The notes: a model not told the origin generated them from the letters alone. A stretch of 23,370 nucleotides of DNA from an uncultured Acetatifactor sp. (GCA_934402315.1 CAKRTS010000027.1:1-23370), one strand, 5' to 3'; positions 1-7,298 are shown, numbered from the stretch's first letter. Numbers and translations: made by a program.

Positions 1-76
1 CCGTGTACCGAACGGTACGCACGGTGGTGTGAGAGGTCGGAATTTCCCGATTAAGAGAAATTCCTCCTACTCGATT
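1..76 (+). mobile_element. Group II intron, 3' end only (domains V and VI)
   Basis: Only the last part of a group II intron is inside the window. Domain V is seen as CCGTG (1-5) and TACC (6-9) pairing with CACGG (20-24) and GGTA (14-17), with a GAAC loop (10-13) and the classic two-base bulge (CG, 18-19). Domain VI has a long stem, GGAATTTC (39-46) with GAAATTCC (57-64). Its base pairs 34-36 with 66-68 and 31-33 with 70-72, which leaves A69 as a single bulged adenosine, the expected branch point. The intron should end about 7 bases later at T75 or T76 (CTACTCGATT). The reverse transcriptase and domains I-IV would lie upstream, outside the window. The class cannot be settled from this fragment. 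Confidence 0.87.
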
Positions 77-90
77 GGGGAGGAAGATAG
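77..90 (+). promoter_or_regulatory. Ribosome binding site abutting the intron 3' splice site
   Basis: GGGGAGG (77-83) starts at the first base or so of the 3' exon and sits 7 bases before a TTG codon at 91. This decides the TTG start of the lipoprotein gene: the next in-frame ATG is codon 13, inside the signal peptide. The intron therefore separates this ribosome site from whatever promoter originally served the gene. Confidence 0.75.
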
Positions 91-2445
91 TTGAAAAGAA
101 TATTTGCATTCATATTGATATTTTTGATGTTGGGGTTTGCTGCCTGCAGTTTAAGGGAGACGGTTCTGGATAATAGCTCAGCACCAGATAAAAGTGAGAA
201 AAGCACAATAGATGTTCTGGCAATAGAGTGGAAAGCACCTAAAAAAGCTGAGCCTGCTGAAAAGTGGGAGGTGCTGTCGTATACGCCTATATCGACGAAG
301 ACTGATGGCAATGCCTATCTTATTGATAAAAGTGTTCTTTTGGATGAGGGTATGTGTTATGCGTTGCTTTATTACATGTCAGTAGTTGATGAGAAAACAT
401 ATTATTTTTATGAAATTAAATGCGTAAATCTTATGTCCGAAGACAACAAGGTTATAAGGATTGATATGCGAAATGAGAATATGAGAGATTCGAGGATAGA
501 TGAAATTATAGACTCCCTTAATCATAAAATAGAGAACGGTTTTTCTCAAATCACGACATGGGATATTACTGACGATGGATTTTCACTCTTTTTTGCTGAA
601 TGGGATGAGGAATGGTATTTGGATGGATTCTATAGGATAGAGTTTAACCTGAATGGCACAATAAATAGCTTGATTGACCTGACAGATGTGGGATTAAAAA
701 TAGCCGGGAATGAAGCAAATGCCTTTAATCTGCCTGATGCGGTATGTGGGGAGGATAATTCGGTTTATCTGATTGACCAGCAGAATAAGAACATATGGCG
801 GCACGACAATGAAAGCTGCGAATTGGTCTTAATAGCAAACTCCGAAGGCGATTTTATAAATTTTGCCGGTAAGTCAGGAAACGAAACCCCTGTATTTTCA
901 GTTAATACTGTGGGTGAAGAGACAGTCTTTTTTACAATAGAAGAAGGTAAAGAAAAAGAAATTTTCAAGGCTAGTCTGGGATATTATCAGTGTATCATAG
1001 ACCATTATGGGAATGTGCTCAGCCTTTCAAACAGTACGCTTTCATCGTGGAATGTTCAGAGCGGTATGGCATTTGATTTATATTCTTTTGAGGGTCTATC
1101 CGGTTACTCGTGTATGGATGTTGCTACGGATGCGGATGGACGGATATTAATATGCTATTCCGGTGATGATAGCATTTTTGTATACACGCTTTCTAAAAAT
1201 GTTAATTTAGACCAGGTACAGCTGAATCTGCTGATGAACTACGAAGATTCATATGTAAAAAAGTGTGTGGCAGATTTTAATCGTACGCATACAGAAATTA
1301 AGATTGCAACTGAAATAATGCAGAGCAATGATGATTATGAATGGGCAAAATTATTAGAAAAAATCAAATCCGGTCTGGGTCCTGATATGTTGCTTTTAAA
1401 TCGAAGCCGGCTGGAAGATTTACAGTCTGCGGGAGTGGTCAGCGACTTGGACGATTTAATGCAACTGGATTCATGTCAAAATATATTTAATGGGGCGCTC
1501 AATTTCGGAATAATCAATGGAACTCTTTATGCAGTTCCTTATGAGGCATATATGGGTACGCTATTTGTCGATTCTAAGAATTGGAGCGATTCGGACTGGA
1601 CTCTTGATGAAACTATAAGGGCGTTTAAAAAGTGGGCGGATTCCGACTCGGAGAGGTTGAAATATGAAAGCCTTAATATGGATGCAGATGCAATGCAGCT
1701 TGTTTATGACTTGCTTTTGCAGGGAATTGAGTATTCTGATTTTGTAAGTACCGAAGATGGAAAATGCAACTTTGAATGCGAAGAATTTTACGAGTTTATT
1801 AGATTCTGTAAAATGTATGGTAACGCAAATACCGATCCTAATGCCTATTATTCTTTTGGACAGAGAATTGATGAGGTTAAATCAGGGAATTCTTTTACGT
1901 TTTCCTTTTCAGGTGGACTTGCTGAATACTCCAAAGCAAGAAGCATGCTCGGAGAGGATTATATTTCCGTCGGATATCCCTTTGCTGCGGGGGCAAAAAC
2001 GTTTATTTATTGCTTCAGGGGGTGTGCAGTTAATGATCTATCAGAAAACAAGGAAGCAGCAGCTGAATTTCTTAACATGCTTATAGATAAAGAAAATCAG
2101 ATTAGGTATACAACGTACTGGGTGAGAAAAGATGTCATCGCGGAACAGGTAAAGGATGCGGCTGAACTGGCGGACTTATATTTAGATGGAGACACCGATG
2201 CACAGCCTGTATTTATGATTGATGCTAATACATATATGCCACTTGTCGGCAGAGATGACGGTAGCTCTTATGCGGATGAATATATGGAACTTATGGAATG
2301 CGGAGCAATGCTGTCGGCAGAATGCGAGATTAGAGACATTATTCTTGAAGAAGTTCAGGCGTATTTTGATGGGGATAAAACTGAGTACGATGTGGCCGGT
2401 GTTATACAAAGCAGAGTCAGCCTTTATCTGGCAGAAAAGGATTGA
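91..2445 (+). CDS. Large lipoprotein: beta-propeller-like N-terminus plus extracellular solute-binding-like C-terminus
   Basis: This 784-residue protein has a lipoprotein signal peptide (lipobox FAAC, lipidated Cys19) and should be anchored on the outer face of the membrane. Residues about 40-370 contain repeated strand-rich units with Asp/Gly turns (for example DADGR, DHYGN, CGEDN), suggesting a beta-propeller. From about residue 375 the sequence looks like a family 1 solute-binding protein: an LNLLMNYEDSYVKKCVADFN opening, GPDMLLL, a self-contained GTLYAVPYE segment and a C-terminal AAEFLNMLID helix. No permease genes are adjacent; an AgrB-family gene follows. A paralog of the same architecture lies at 8429-10762. 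The gene is visibly more AT-rich than the housekeeping genes further right, which with the abutting intron hints at transfer. Lipoprotein and binding-fold calls are good; ligand and role are unknown. Confidence 0.8.
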   Translation: MKRIFAFILIFLMLGFAACSLRETVLDNSSAPDKSEKSTIDVLAIEWKAPKKAEPAEKWEVLSYTPISTKTDGNAYLIDKSVLLDEGMCYALLYYMSVVDEKTYYFYEIKCVNLMSEDNKVIRIDMRNENMRDSRIDEIIDSLNHKIENGFSQITTWDITDDGFSLFFAEWDEEWYLDGFYRIEFNLNGTINSLIDLTDVGLKIAGNEANAFNLPDAVCGEDNSVYLIDQQNKNIWRHDNESCELVLIANSEGDFINFAGKSGNETPVFSVNTVGEETVFFTIEEGKEKEIFKASLGYYQCIIDHYGNVLSLSNSTLSSWNVQSGMAFDLYSFEGLSGYSCMDVATDADGRILICYSGDDSIFVYTLSKNVNLDQVQLNLLMNYEDSYVKKCVADFNRTHTEIKIATEIMQSNDDYEWAKLLEKIKSGLGPDMLLLNRSRLEDLQSAGVVSDLDDLMQLDSCQNIFNGALNFGIINGTLYAVPYEAYMGTLFVDSKNWSDSDWTLDETIRAFKKWADSDSERLKYESLNMDADAMQLVYDLLLQGIEYSDFVSTEDGKCNFECEEFYEFIRFCKMYGNANTDPNAYYSFGQRIDEVKSGNSFTFSFSGGLAEYSKARSMLGEDYISVGYPFAAGAKTFIYCFRGCAVNDLSENKEAAAEFLNMLIDKENQIRYTTYWVRKDVIAEQVKDAAELADLYLDGDTDAQPVFMIDANTYMPLVGRDDGSSYADEYMELMECGAMLSAECEIRDIILEEVQAYFDGDKTEYDVAGVIQSRVSLYLAEKD

Positions 2446-2525
2446 TAGATTCTGTTACCAGATCTGCTCATATTATTGACTGGGCGAAGATTGGAAAATA
2501 GATTTTTTCAATCGCGATATTTGTG

Positions 2526-2570
2526 TCTGCGCACACTTGACACAAACTCGACATGCAGAACGTGCGCAGA
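2526..2570 (+). promoter_or_regulatory. 9-bp perfect inverted repeat upstream of the agrB-like gene
   Basis: TCTGCGCAC (2526-2534) and GTGCGCAGA (2562-2570) are perfect inverted repeats separated by 27 bases. The right arm ends a few bases before the GGGGA ribosome site of the AgrB-family gene (start 2584). As DNA it could be an operator. As RNA it would be a stem directly upstream of the ribosome site. There is no T-run, so it is not an intrinsic terminator. Confidence 0.5.
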
Positions 2571-2583
2571 AATGGGGATAAAA

Positions 2584-3177
2584 ATGATAAAGAACATAAT
2601 CATAGAATCGGATATCACCGACGAGGACAAAGAAATAGCATTATATGGTATGAAACGCCTGACAATGCTGGTCACTTCGATTGGTGTAGCACTGCTAATT
2701 GGGATTGCTGTTGGCGAATTGAAAGGCGTGATACTCTTTCTCGCAATGTTTATGCCACTGAGAGTCTTCGCAGGTGGGCTGCACATGCCAAGGCTGTGGC
2801 TCTGCGGTATTGCATCTTCATTGCTTATTATTTCAGTTGCGCTATTGATTAAATATATTGAACCGGAAAAGATGATTGCCTCGGAATTGTTGATATTATG
2901 CATAATTTCGGCAATAATAATTATTATACTGGCACCGGTTGATACGGAAAATAAGCGATTGTTTTTTCATGAAAAGAGAAAGTTCAAAATTATTTCGGCG
3001 GTGCTTGTATTGGCAGAAATTGCAGTTATCTTTCTTCCCAGCGTGTCGCCGAGAGTAAGCATGATAGCTGGAATTTCACTAATGGCGGAGAATAGTTATC
3101 TTATTATTCAAGCGCTTATAAATACAGCCTTTGAAAAATATAAAACTAATGGAAAATGCCTTTCTGACGGCGGATGA
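2584..3177 (+). CDS. AgrB-family accessory gene regulator / peptide-processing membrane protease
   Basis: This 197-residue, strongly hydrophobic protein belongs to the AgrB family, membrane cysteine endopeptidases that trim and help export autoinducing-type peptides. The family signature is clear: RVFAGGLH followed by Cys, giving His67 and Cys74 with the same seven-residue spacing as the catalytic His77/Cys84 of staphylococcal AgrB. The conserved APVDTENKR loop (117-125) is also present. About five or six membrane segments can be picked out. The ATG at 2584 is chosen because GGGGA lies just upstream and the length then matches the family; the reading frame stays open back to 2476 but without a ribosome site. 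No AgrD-like precursor, histidine kinase or LytTR regulator is adjacent. It lies 138 bases after the lipoprotein gene and overlaps the next small gene by 29 bases. Confidence 0.85.
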   Translation: MIKNIIIESDITDEDKEIALYGMKRLTMLVTSIGVALLIGIAVGELKGVILFLAMFMPLRVFAGGLHMPRLWLCGIASSLLIISVALLIKYIEPEKMIASELLILCIISAIIIIILAPVDTENKRLFFHEKRKFKIISAVLVLAEIAVIFLPSVSPRVSMIAGISLMAENSYLIIQALINTAFEKYKTNGKCLSDGG

Positions 3178-3376
3178 GGACGGAAAAAATGTATACTACG
3201 CACTTTGCCTTTTGCGACTTGCTTTGGTTCTGTTTTCTTCCTATGATAAGGGGCAGGAGACCTGTGTGCGCCAGCTGCTTGAAAAACAGGATAGAAGAGC
3301 AGTCATGATTGACTGCAATTATCGACGGATTGCTGTTTTATACGAAGATCGCCAAATGGTGCTCTTTGACTTCTGA
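3149..3376 (+). CDS. 75-residue protein of unknown function, coupled to the agrB-like gene
   Basis: I do not recognise a family. The product begins MENAFLTADEDG, has a hydrophobic segment (ALCLLRLALVLFSSY) near residues 17-31, and ends in VLYEDRQMVLFDF. The ATG at 3149 overlaps the 3' end of the AgrB-family gene by 29 bases, which suggests translational coupling; the ribosome site is weak, and a TTG at 3131 is an alternative start. The gene is probably real because its last 13 codons plus about a dozen downstream bases recur at 10768-10821, behind the paralogous lipoprotein gene. It could be a partner of the AgrB protein, or even a non-classical substrate since it has a hydrophobic N-terminal half and Cys residues. 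Neither idea is shown by the sequence. Confidence 0.6.
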   Translation: MENAFLTADEDGKNVYYALCLLRLALVLFSSYDKGQETCVRQLLEKQDRRAVMIDCNYRRIAVLYEDRQMVLFDF

Positions 3377-3393
3377 GCCTCCGAAATAAAGTG

Positions 3394-3422
3394 TTGAAAT
3401 TTCAAAATGAAAGTGCTAGTAT
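3394..3422 (+). promoter_or_regulatory. Sigma-A-type promoter of the surface repeat protein gene
   Basis: TTGAAA (3394-3399), a 17-base spacer and TAGTAT (3417-3422) lie about 40 bases before the start codon of the surface protein gene. A similarly placed promoter (TTGCAT-17-TAGAAT, 10826-10854) follows the relic of the upstream small gene in the second cassette, with the TTGxAxTTTCA part conserved. Confidence 0.6.
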
Positions 3423-3460
3423 AAAACTGCATTTAAGAAAATACTTGAGGAGGAATGGCA

Positions 3461-5188
3461 ATGAAGAACAGAACGTTGAGCTTCTTTGGCAAGAAGTTCG
3501 CAAAGACAGTGTCCACAACTTTGGTATTGGCAATGTTGGTCGGCACTACAGTATCTGCGCAGACAATTTCCACGAGGGATTTGTTTGACGCTAATTTCTA
3601 TTCCCAGACCTACGGTGATCTGGCGGCGGCATTCGGCACGGATGGCGAGGCTCTCTACAATCACTATGTGAATTACGGTCAGAACGAGGCTCGTACCTTC
3701 ACAAAGCTGATTGATCTGAAGAAGTACAGAGAGGCATATGCCGATCTGGATGCGGCATTCGGAGACGATTGGGCAGCTTATTTGAATCACTACATCAACT
3801 ATGGTATCGCAGAAGGAAGAAATTCATTCGGTGTTTTTGATGCCAGAGCATATGCGGACAGATATCCTGATCTGAAGGCAGCGTTTGGCTATGATGTGCT
3901 GGCGCTGTATCAGCATTATATCAATTATGGTATGAAGGAAGGCAGAAACTGTGAGAAGGCTGTTGAAACCAGCAGCAGCTCTAGTTGCTCCAGCAGCTCC
4001 AGTAGCAATGCCGGACAGTCAACAGCAACCGTACAGACCAGCGGTTCATTGGTAGATCCTGAGACGGGAGCGCCGATAGTAAACGCGACTATCAGATTTA
4101 CAAGAGTTTCCGATCTCTATCAGCAGCTGGCAGCACAGTCTGTAAGCGGAAATGACACAGTTAGTGGAAATGACACAGTTAGTGGAAATGACACAGTGAG
4201 CGGTAACGATTCTGCCGAAAGCGTTGTTACTGTAGGAGATGGCTGGTACGAGGTAACAACAGATGCAAACGGTCATTACGAGATTTCAAATCTGCCCGCT
4301 GGCGTATATGATGTAAGCGCGACAGCACCGGGCTATATGACTTTGACGCTTGGCACATTTGCAGTCGGTTCTGCTTCCGGAACCTTCTCCATGCCTACAT
4401 TCAGTCTGCTGAGTGACTGCTCCGGTGAGAACTATGTAACCGGCAGGGCGACCGATGCGGTAACGGGTCAGGTAATGACAGGCGTTACCTTGAAGGTAAG
4501 AAGCGGCTGGAACAATAAAGAGGGAGAAGTAGTAAAGACGGCTGTAACCAATGAGGATGGTACATACAGCATTCTGCTGGCAAGAGGTTACTACACGATT
4601 GAGTTTGCAAAGGAAGGATATGTTTCCAGCTTTGTAAATATCTTCAGCTCCAATGCAGACAGGAACTTCCAGGGCGTGCTGAATCCGGCTTCCGCTTCTC
4701 TGGTTGACAGCACAGAGCTGCGTGTGGTTCTGACGTGGGGTCAGATCCCGAGTGATCTGGATTCTCATCTGGTAGGCTATGCCGATAATGAGAGAGGCTA
4801 TTTCCATGTATGCTACTATGACAAGACTTACTATGATGCGAATCAGAAATTAGTTGCATCTTTGGATGTCGACGACACATTCTACGAGGGACCGGAGACC
4901 GTAACTGTATTTGAGGTTCAGAACGACAAGAATTATTACTACTCCGTACACGACTTCTCAAACCGCTCGAATGAAGATTCGACGGATATGTCTGTTTCCG
5001 GAGCTAATGTGAAGGTTTATCAGGGATCGACGCTGGTAAAGGAATATAATGTTCCTACCGGCCGCGCAGGAAATGTCTGGAACGTGTTCAAGATTGTAAA
5101 TGGACAGATTATTGATGTCAATGCGTATGGTTCTGACCATGACACAATTTTTGGAGAGTACGATCCCAGTAGGGATTTCTATTACTAA
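3461..5188 (+). CDS. Secreted surface protein: three 40-residue repeats, carboxypeptidase-regulatory-like domains, YfaP-like C-terminus
   Basis: This 575-residue secreted protein has a signal peptide with likely cleavage after VSA (33). Residues 41-80, 84-121 and 125-163 are three copies of a repeat with consensus YADLxAAFGxD...LYxHYINYGxxEGR, seen in clostridial surface proteins. A Ser-rich linker (170-182) and four VSGNDT units (228-251) follow. Two beta-sandwich segments resemble carboxypeptidase-regulatory-like domains (about 193-300 with TDANGHYEISNLPAGVYDV, and 325-400 with TNEDGTYSILLARGYYTIEF). The end (about 418-530) carries LTWGQIPSDLDSHL, the signature of YfaP/DUF2135-type domains. 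The start at 3461 is preferred over an ATG at 3455 because AGGAGG would be only one base from the earlier one. There is no LPxTG or NPQTN sorting signal and no C-terminal membrane anchor. Probably an adhesin or matrix protein; the ligand is unknown. Confidence 0.82.
   Translation: MKNRTLSFFGKKFAKTVSTTLVLAMLVGTTVSAQTISTRDLFDANFYSQTYGDLAAAFGTDGEALYNHYVNYGQNEARTFTKLIDLKKYREAYADLDAAFGDDWAAYLNHYINYGIAEGRNSFGVFDARAYADRYPDLKAAFGYDVLALYQHYINYGMKEGRNCEKAVETSSSSSCSSSSSSNAGQSTATVQTSGSLVDPETGAPIVNATIRFTRVSDLYQQLAAQSVSGNDTVSGNDTVSGNDTVSGNDSAESVVTVGDGWYEVTTDANGHYEISNLPAGVYDVSATAPGYMTLTLGTFAVGSASGTFSMPTFSLLSDCSGENYVTGRATDAVTGQVMTGVTLKVRSGWNNKEGEVVKTAVTNEDGTYSILLARGYYTIEFAKEGYVSSFVNIFSSNADRNFQGVLNPASASLVDSTELRVVLTWGQIPSDLDSHLVGYADNERGYFHVCYYDKTYYDANQKLVASLDVDDTFYEGPETVTVFEVQNDKNYYYSVHDFSNRSNEDSTDMSVSGANVKVYQGSTLVKEYNVPTGRAGNVWNVFKIVNGQIIDVNAYGSDHDTIFGEYDPSRDFYY
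4142..4213 (+). repeat. 18-bp tandem repeat, four units, coding VSGNDT
   Basis: Four in-frame 18-base units code for VSGNDT/VSGNDS. The second and third units (4160-4177 and 4178-4195) are identical base for base, and the first and fourth differ at a few positions. Because the unit is a multiple of three, copy-number change would shorten or lengthen the linker without shifting frame. Confidence 0.9.
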
Positions 5189-5223
5189 TGTCATCTGACA
5201 GGTTTTAAAGTGTAAATTCAAGA

Positions 5224-5254
5224 GGCGGCAGGTATGTTTATATCTGCCGCCTTT
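5224..5254 (+). terminator. Intrinsic terminator after the surface protein gene
   Basis: GGCGGCAG (5224-5231) pairs with CTGCCGCC (5244-5251) around a 12-base AT-rich loop and is followed by TTT. It lies 36 bases after the stop codon. The T-run is short, so termination may be incomplete. Confidence 0.7.
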
Positions 5255-5320
5255 GCATATGAAGTTTTGCTTCGATTTTGGCACAAAGTCTGCAGGTTAC
5301 TGAAAGGCAAGAGGATTAGC

Positions 5321-6154
5321 ATGAGATTTAGAACAAAAAGGTTTTGGGATGGAGCGGGAAGAAGTCTGCCGCTTGTGGGGATAATGCTCCTGCTGACTGC
5401 ATGTGGGGAGAAGATCGAACCGGTCAGCCTGCAGCCTGAGAGTATTCAGTCAGAGAGTATTCAAACAGAGAGCGTCCAGACAGAGGGCATTCAAACCGAG
5501 AACCCTGGGCAGCCGGACATAGATGCATTCAAGAGCTTTGTGGTGAATCTTGTCTCACAGAATGAAACGGGAAAGATTTCCGGTTCCGGATTTATCGCAG
5601 AAATTACGGAGGACACGGTATATATTTGTACGAATCAGCATGTGATCCAGAGTGCGGACACATGGACAGTGACCTTTGGAGATGGCACGCAGGCAGAAGG
5701 TGAGAAGCTGGGATGCAGCCAGATGTTTGATGTCGGTGTTGTGAAAGTGGAAAAAGGTAGGATTGCAGCAGAGACAGTGGAAAAGCTGCAGCCGGTAAAG
5801 GTTGATCTGGAAGAATGGTGTAAGGCAAGAGATAACGCGGATTCCCATGTGACAGTTAAAGTGTATCGCGCCGGGGAAGAGGGACTGACAGGAGAATGTC
5901 AGGAAGGCACAGTTGAAAGTGTAATGGCACCCTTTGAATATGGGAATGGACTGAACCATACCAAGATGGATATTATACTTGAGAGCGGTGACTCCGGTTC
6001 CGCAGTATTTGATGAAAACGGTAATCTGTTTTCCATGGTGGTAGGTGTAACCTATGAGGAGGACAGTAAGCCTGCGCGGTGGGGAATACCTCTTACCTCT
6101 GTTATCACGAGCTATAAAGAAATTACCGGAAGGGAATGGATTCCTCTATTCTAA
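5321..6154 (+). CDS. Trypsin-like serine protease lipoprotein
   Basis: This 277-residue lipoprotein (lipobox LTAC, Cys28) carries a chymotrypsin/trypsin-fold protease domain from about residue 69. The catalytic triad is visible as His107 (CTNQHVI), Asp137 (MFDVGVV) and Ser225 (SGDSGSAVF). There is no PDZ domain, unlike HtrA/DegP proteins. Between the lipid anchor and the protease is a flexible stalk of pentapeptide repeats of the type SIQTE (41-60). It should act on the outer face of the membrane, cleaving or processing envelope or extracellular proteins; the substrate is unknown. The start at 5321 is chosen because AAGAGGA lies 6 bases upstream and the signal peptide follows directly. It sits behind the terminator of the surface protein gene, and no terminator is seen after it. 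Confidence 0.85.
   Translation: MRFRTKRFWDGAGRSLPLVGIMLLLTACGEKIEPVSLQPESIQSESIQTESVQTEGIQTENPGQPDIDAFKSFVVNLVSQNETGKISGSGFIAEITEDTVYICTNQHVIQSADTWTVTFGDGTQAEGEKLGCSQMFDVGVVKVEKGRIAAETVEKLQPVKVDLEEWCKARDNADSHVTVKVYRAGEEGLTGECQEGTVESVMAPFEYGNGLNHTKMDIILESGDSGSAVFDENGNLFSMVVGVTYEEDSKPARWGIPLTSVITSYKEITGREWIPLF
5441..5500 (+). repeat. 15-bp tandem repeat, four units, coding the lipoprotein stalk
   Basis: Four 15-base units at 5441, 5456, 5471 and 5486 encode SIQSE, SIQTE, SVQTE and GIQTE. They keep frame and form the spacer between the lipidated Cys28 and the protease domain. Degeneracy increases from left to right. Confidence 0.8.
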
Positions 6155-6171
6155 GATCATTAAAACAGGGC

Positions 6172-6200
6172 TTGCATTTCCTGACGGATAGTGCTATCCT
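6172..6200 (+). promoter_or_regulatory. Promoter of the FMN riboswitch transcript
   Basis: TTGCAT (6172-6177), a 17-base spacer and TATCCT (6195-6200) lie about 30 bases upstream of the riboswitch P1 stem. The position fits a start of transcription near 6207. Confidence 0.65.
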
Positions 6201-6232
6201 AGGAACGTAAAAATTAAAAAATGGAAAGAAAA

Positions 6233-6372
6233 TTCTTCGGGGTTGGGTGTAATTCCCTACTGGCGGTAAAGTCCGCGACCCATGGCAGAAGGAATCTGCG
6301 AAAGCAGGACAGATGTCATGGCTGACTCGGTGAAAGTCCGGGACCAACAGTAAAGTCTGGATGAAAGAAGAA
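6233..6372 (+). ncRNA. FMN riboswitch (RFN element)
   Basis: The aptamer is closed by P1, TTCTTC (6233-6238) with GAAGAA (6367-6372). It contains the near-invariant RFN segments GGGTGTAATTCCC, ACTGGCGGTAAAGTCCGCGA and GGTGAAAGTCCGGGACCAAC, the last followed by AGTAAAGTCTGGATG. It lies in front of the riboflavin transporter gene and is followed by an intrinsic terminator at 6449-6480. This is the normal arrangement for FMN-induced premature termination: high FMN shuts off riboflavin uptake. Confidence 0.97.
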
Positions 6373-6448
6373 CATTTCGGCTGCGGCTTCCGGTGACTGA
6401 TCGGATGAAGGATCAGGGAGGCGGCGGTTGGGAGCAGTGTGTAACAGA

Positions 6449-6480
6449 CCCCGAATCTTTGCAGGATTCGGGGCCTTTTT
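6449..6480 (+). terminator. Intrinsic terminator controlled by the FMN riboswitch
   Basis: CCCCGAATC (6449-6457) pairs perfectly with GATTCGGGG (6465-6473) around a 7-base loop, then CC and five Ts. It lies 76 bases after the aptamer and 80 bases before the ribU start codon, where an expression-platform terminator belongs. Confidence 0.93.
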
Positions 6481-6560
6481 GCGTGGCAGCATACGTGCAT
6501 CACGGCTTCCCATACGAGGTAAGAAGAATTTTCCGACAGAAAAATGGAGGAAAAAGAAAA

Positions 6561-7298
6561 ATGAACAAACTGTTTCAAGCGGTGGCAGACAACCTGCTCT
6601 ATGTCTTAAGTTTTCTGGTGATTATTGTGGCACTCTTTGTGCTGGCGCTTCTTCTGGAGAAGGCGGCACAGAAAAAGAACGGGCGGAACGAGCCGATCCT
6701 CAACACGCGGAAGACCGCGATGATCGGTATGTTTTCCGCCATTGCGGCGATTCTGATGCTGTTCGAGTTCCCACTGCCCTTTGCACCGTTTTTCTACAAG
6801 CTGGATTTCAGCGAACTGCCGATCCTCATCGGCACCTTCGCGTTCGGCCCGGCAGCAGGCGTTATGATGGAGTTTATCAAAATCCTTCTGAAGCTGATCT
6901 TTAAGGGGACAACGACAGCCTTTGTGGGCGACCTTGCAAACTTTGTTGTCGGGTGCAGCTTCATTCTTCCGGCATCGGTGGTCTATGCGTTTCGTAAGAA
7001 TAAGAAGAGCGCTGTTATCGCCTGCATCACAGGAACAGTCGTCATGACGGTCTTCGGAACGGCGCTCAACGCAATCTATCTGCTCCCCGCATTCTCCAAG
7101 CTCTACGGGATACCCATGGAGGGACTGATCGCAATGGGCGCAGAGACGAACGGGCTGGTGGCGGAGGGCAGCATTGTGAGCTTTGTGACCGCGTGTGTTG
7201 CGCCGCTGAACCTGATCAAGGGTGTCAGCGTGTCGGTGATCACGCTGCTTGTGTACAAGCCGCTCAGCCCCTTGATCAAGACAGGGCATAGAAAGTAG
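6561..7298 (+). CDS. ribU: Riboflavin ECF transporter substrate-binding S component RibU
   Basis: This 245-residue membrane protein is the substrate-capturing subunit of an energy-coupling-factor importer for riboflavin. It works with a shared EcfA/EcfA'/EcfT module encoded elsewhere. Family marks include the KTAMIGMFSAIAAILM helix, the segment YKLDFSELPILIGTFAFGP (79-97) and the MEFIKILLKLIFKGTTTAFVG stretch. The FMN riboswitch upstream supports the assignment independently. The ATG at 6561 follows GGAGG with good spacing; the upstream extension of the frame runs through the terminator and is not used. There is an extra hydrophobic N-terminal segment (about 9-32) before the six-helix core, so the protein is somewhat longer than the usual roughly 200 residues. 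Confidence 0.93.
   Translation: MNKLFQAVADNLLYVLSFLVIIVALFVLALLLEKAAQKKNGRNEPILNTRKTAMIGMFSAIAAILMLFEFPLPFAPFFYKLDFSELPILIGTFAFGPAAGVMMEFIKILLKLIFKGTTTAFVGDLANFVVGCSFILPASVVYAFRKNKKSAVIACITGTVVMTVFGTALNAIYLLPAFSKLYGIPMEGLIAMGAETNGLVAEGSIVSFVTACVAPLNLIKGVSVSVITLLVYKPLSPLIKTGHRK

Noticed and set aside
2476..2583. N-terminal extension of the AgrB-like frame as a hidden AgrD peptide
   Set aside because: The stretch is in frame with AgrB, has no ribosome site at 2476, and lacks the amphipathic helix, cysteine ring region and acidic tail order of AgrD.
4142..4213. Short tandem repeats as a CRISPR array
   Set aside because: Units are 18 bases, contiguous without spacers and in frame with the surface protein.
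3461..5188. Substrate of the class B sortase
   Set aside because: No LPxTG- or NPQTN-like motif, hydrophobic segment or basic tail at the C-terminus.
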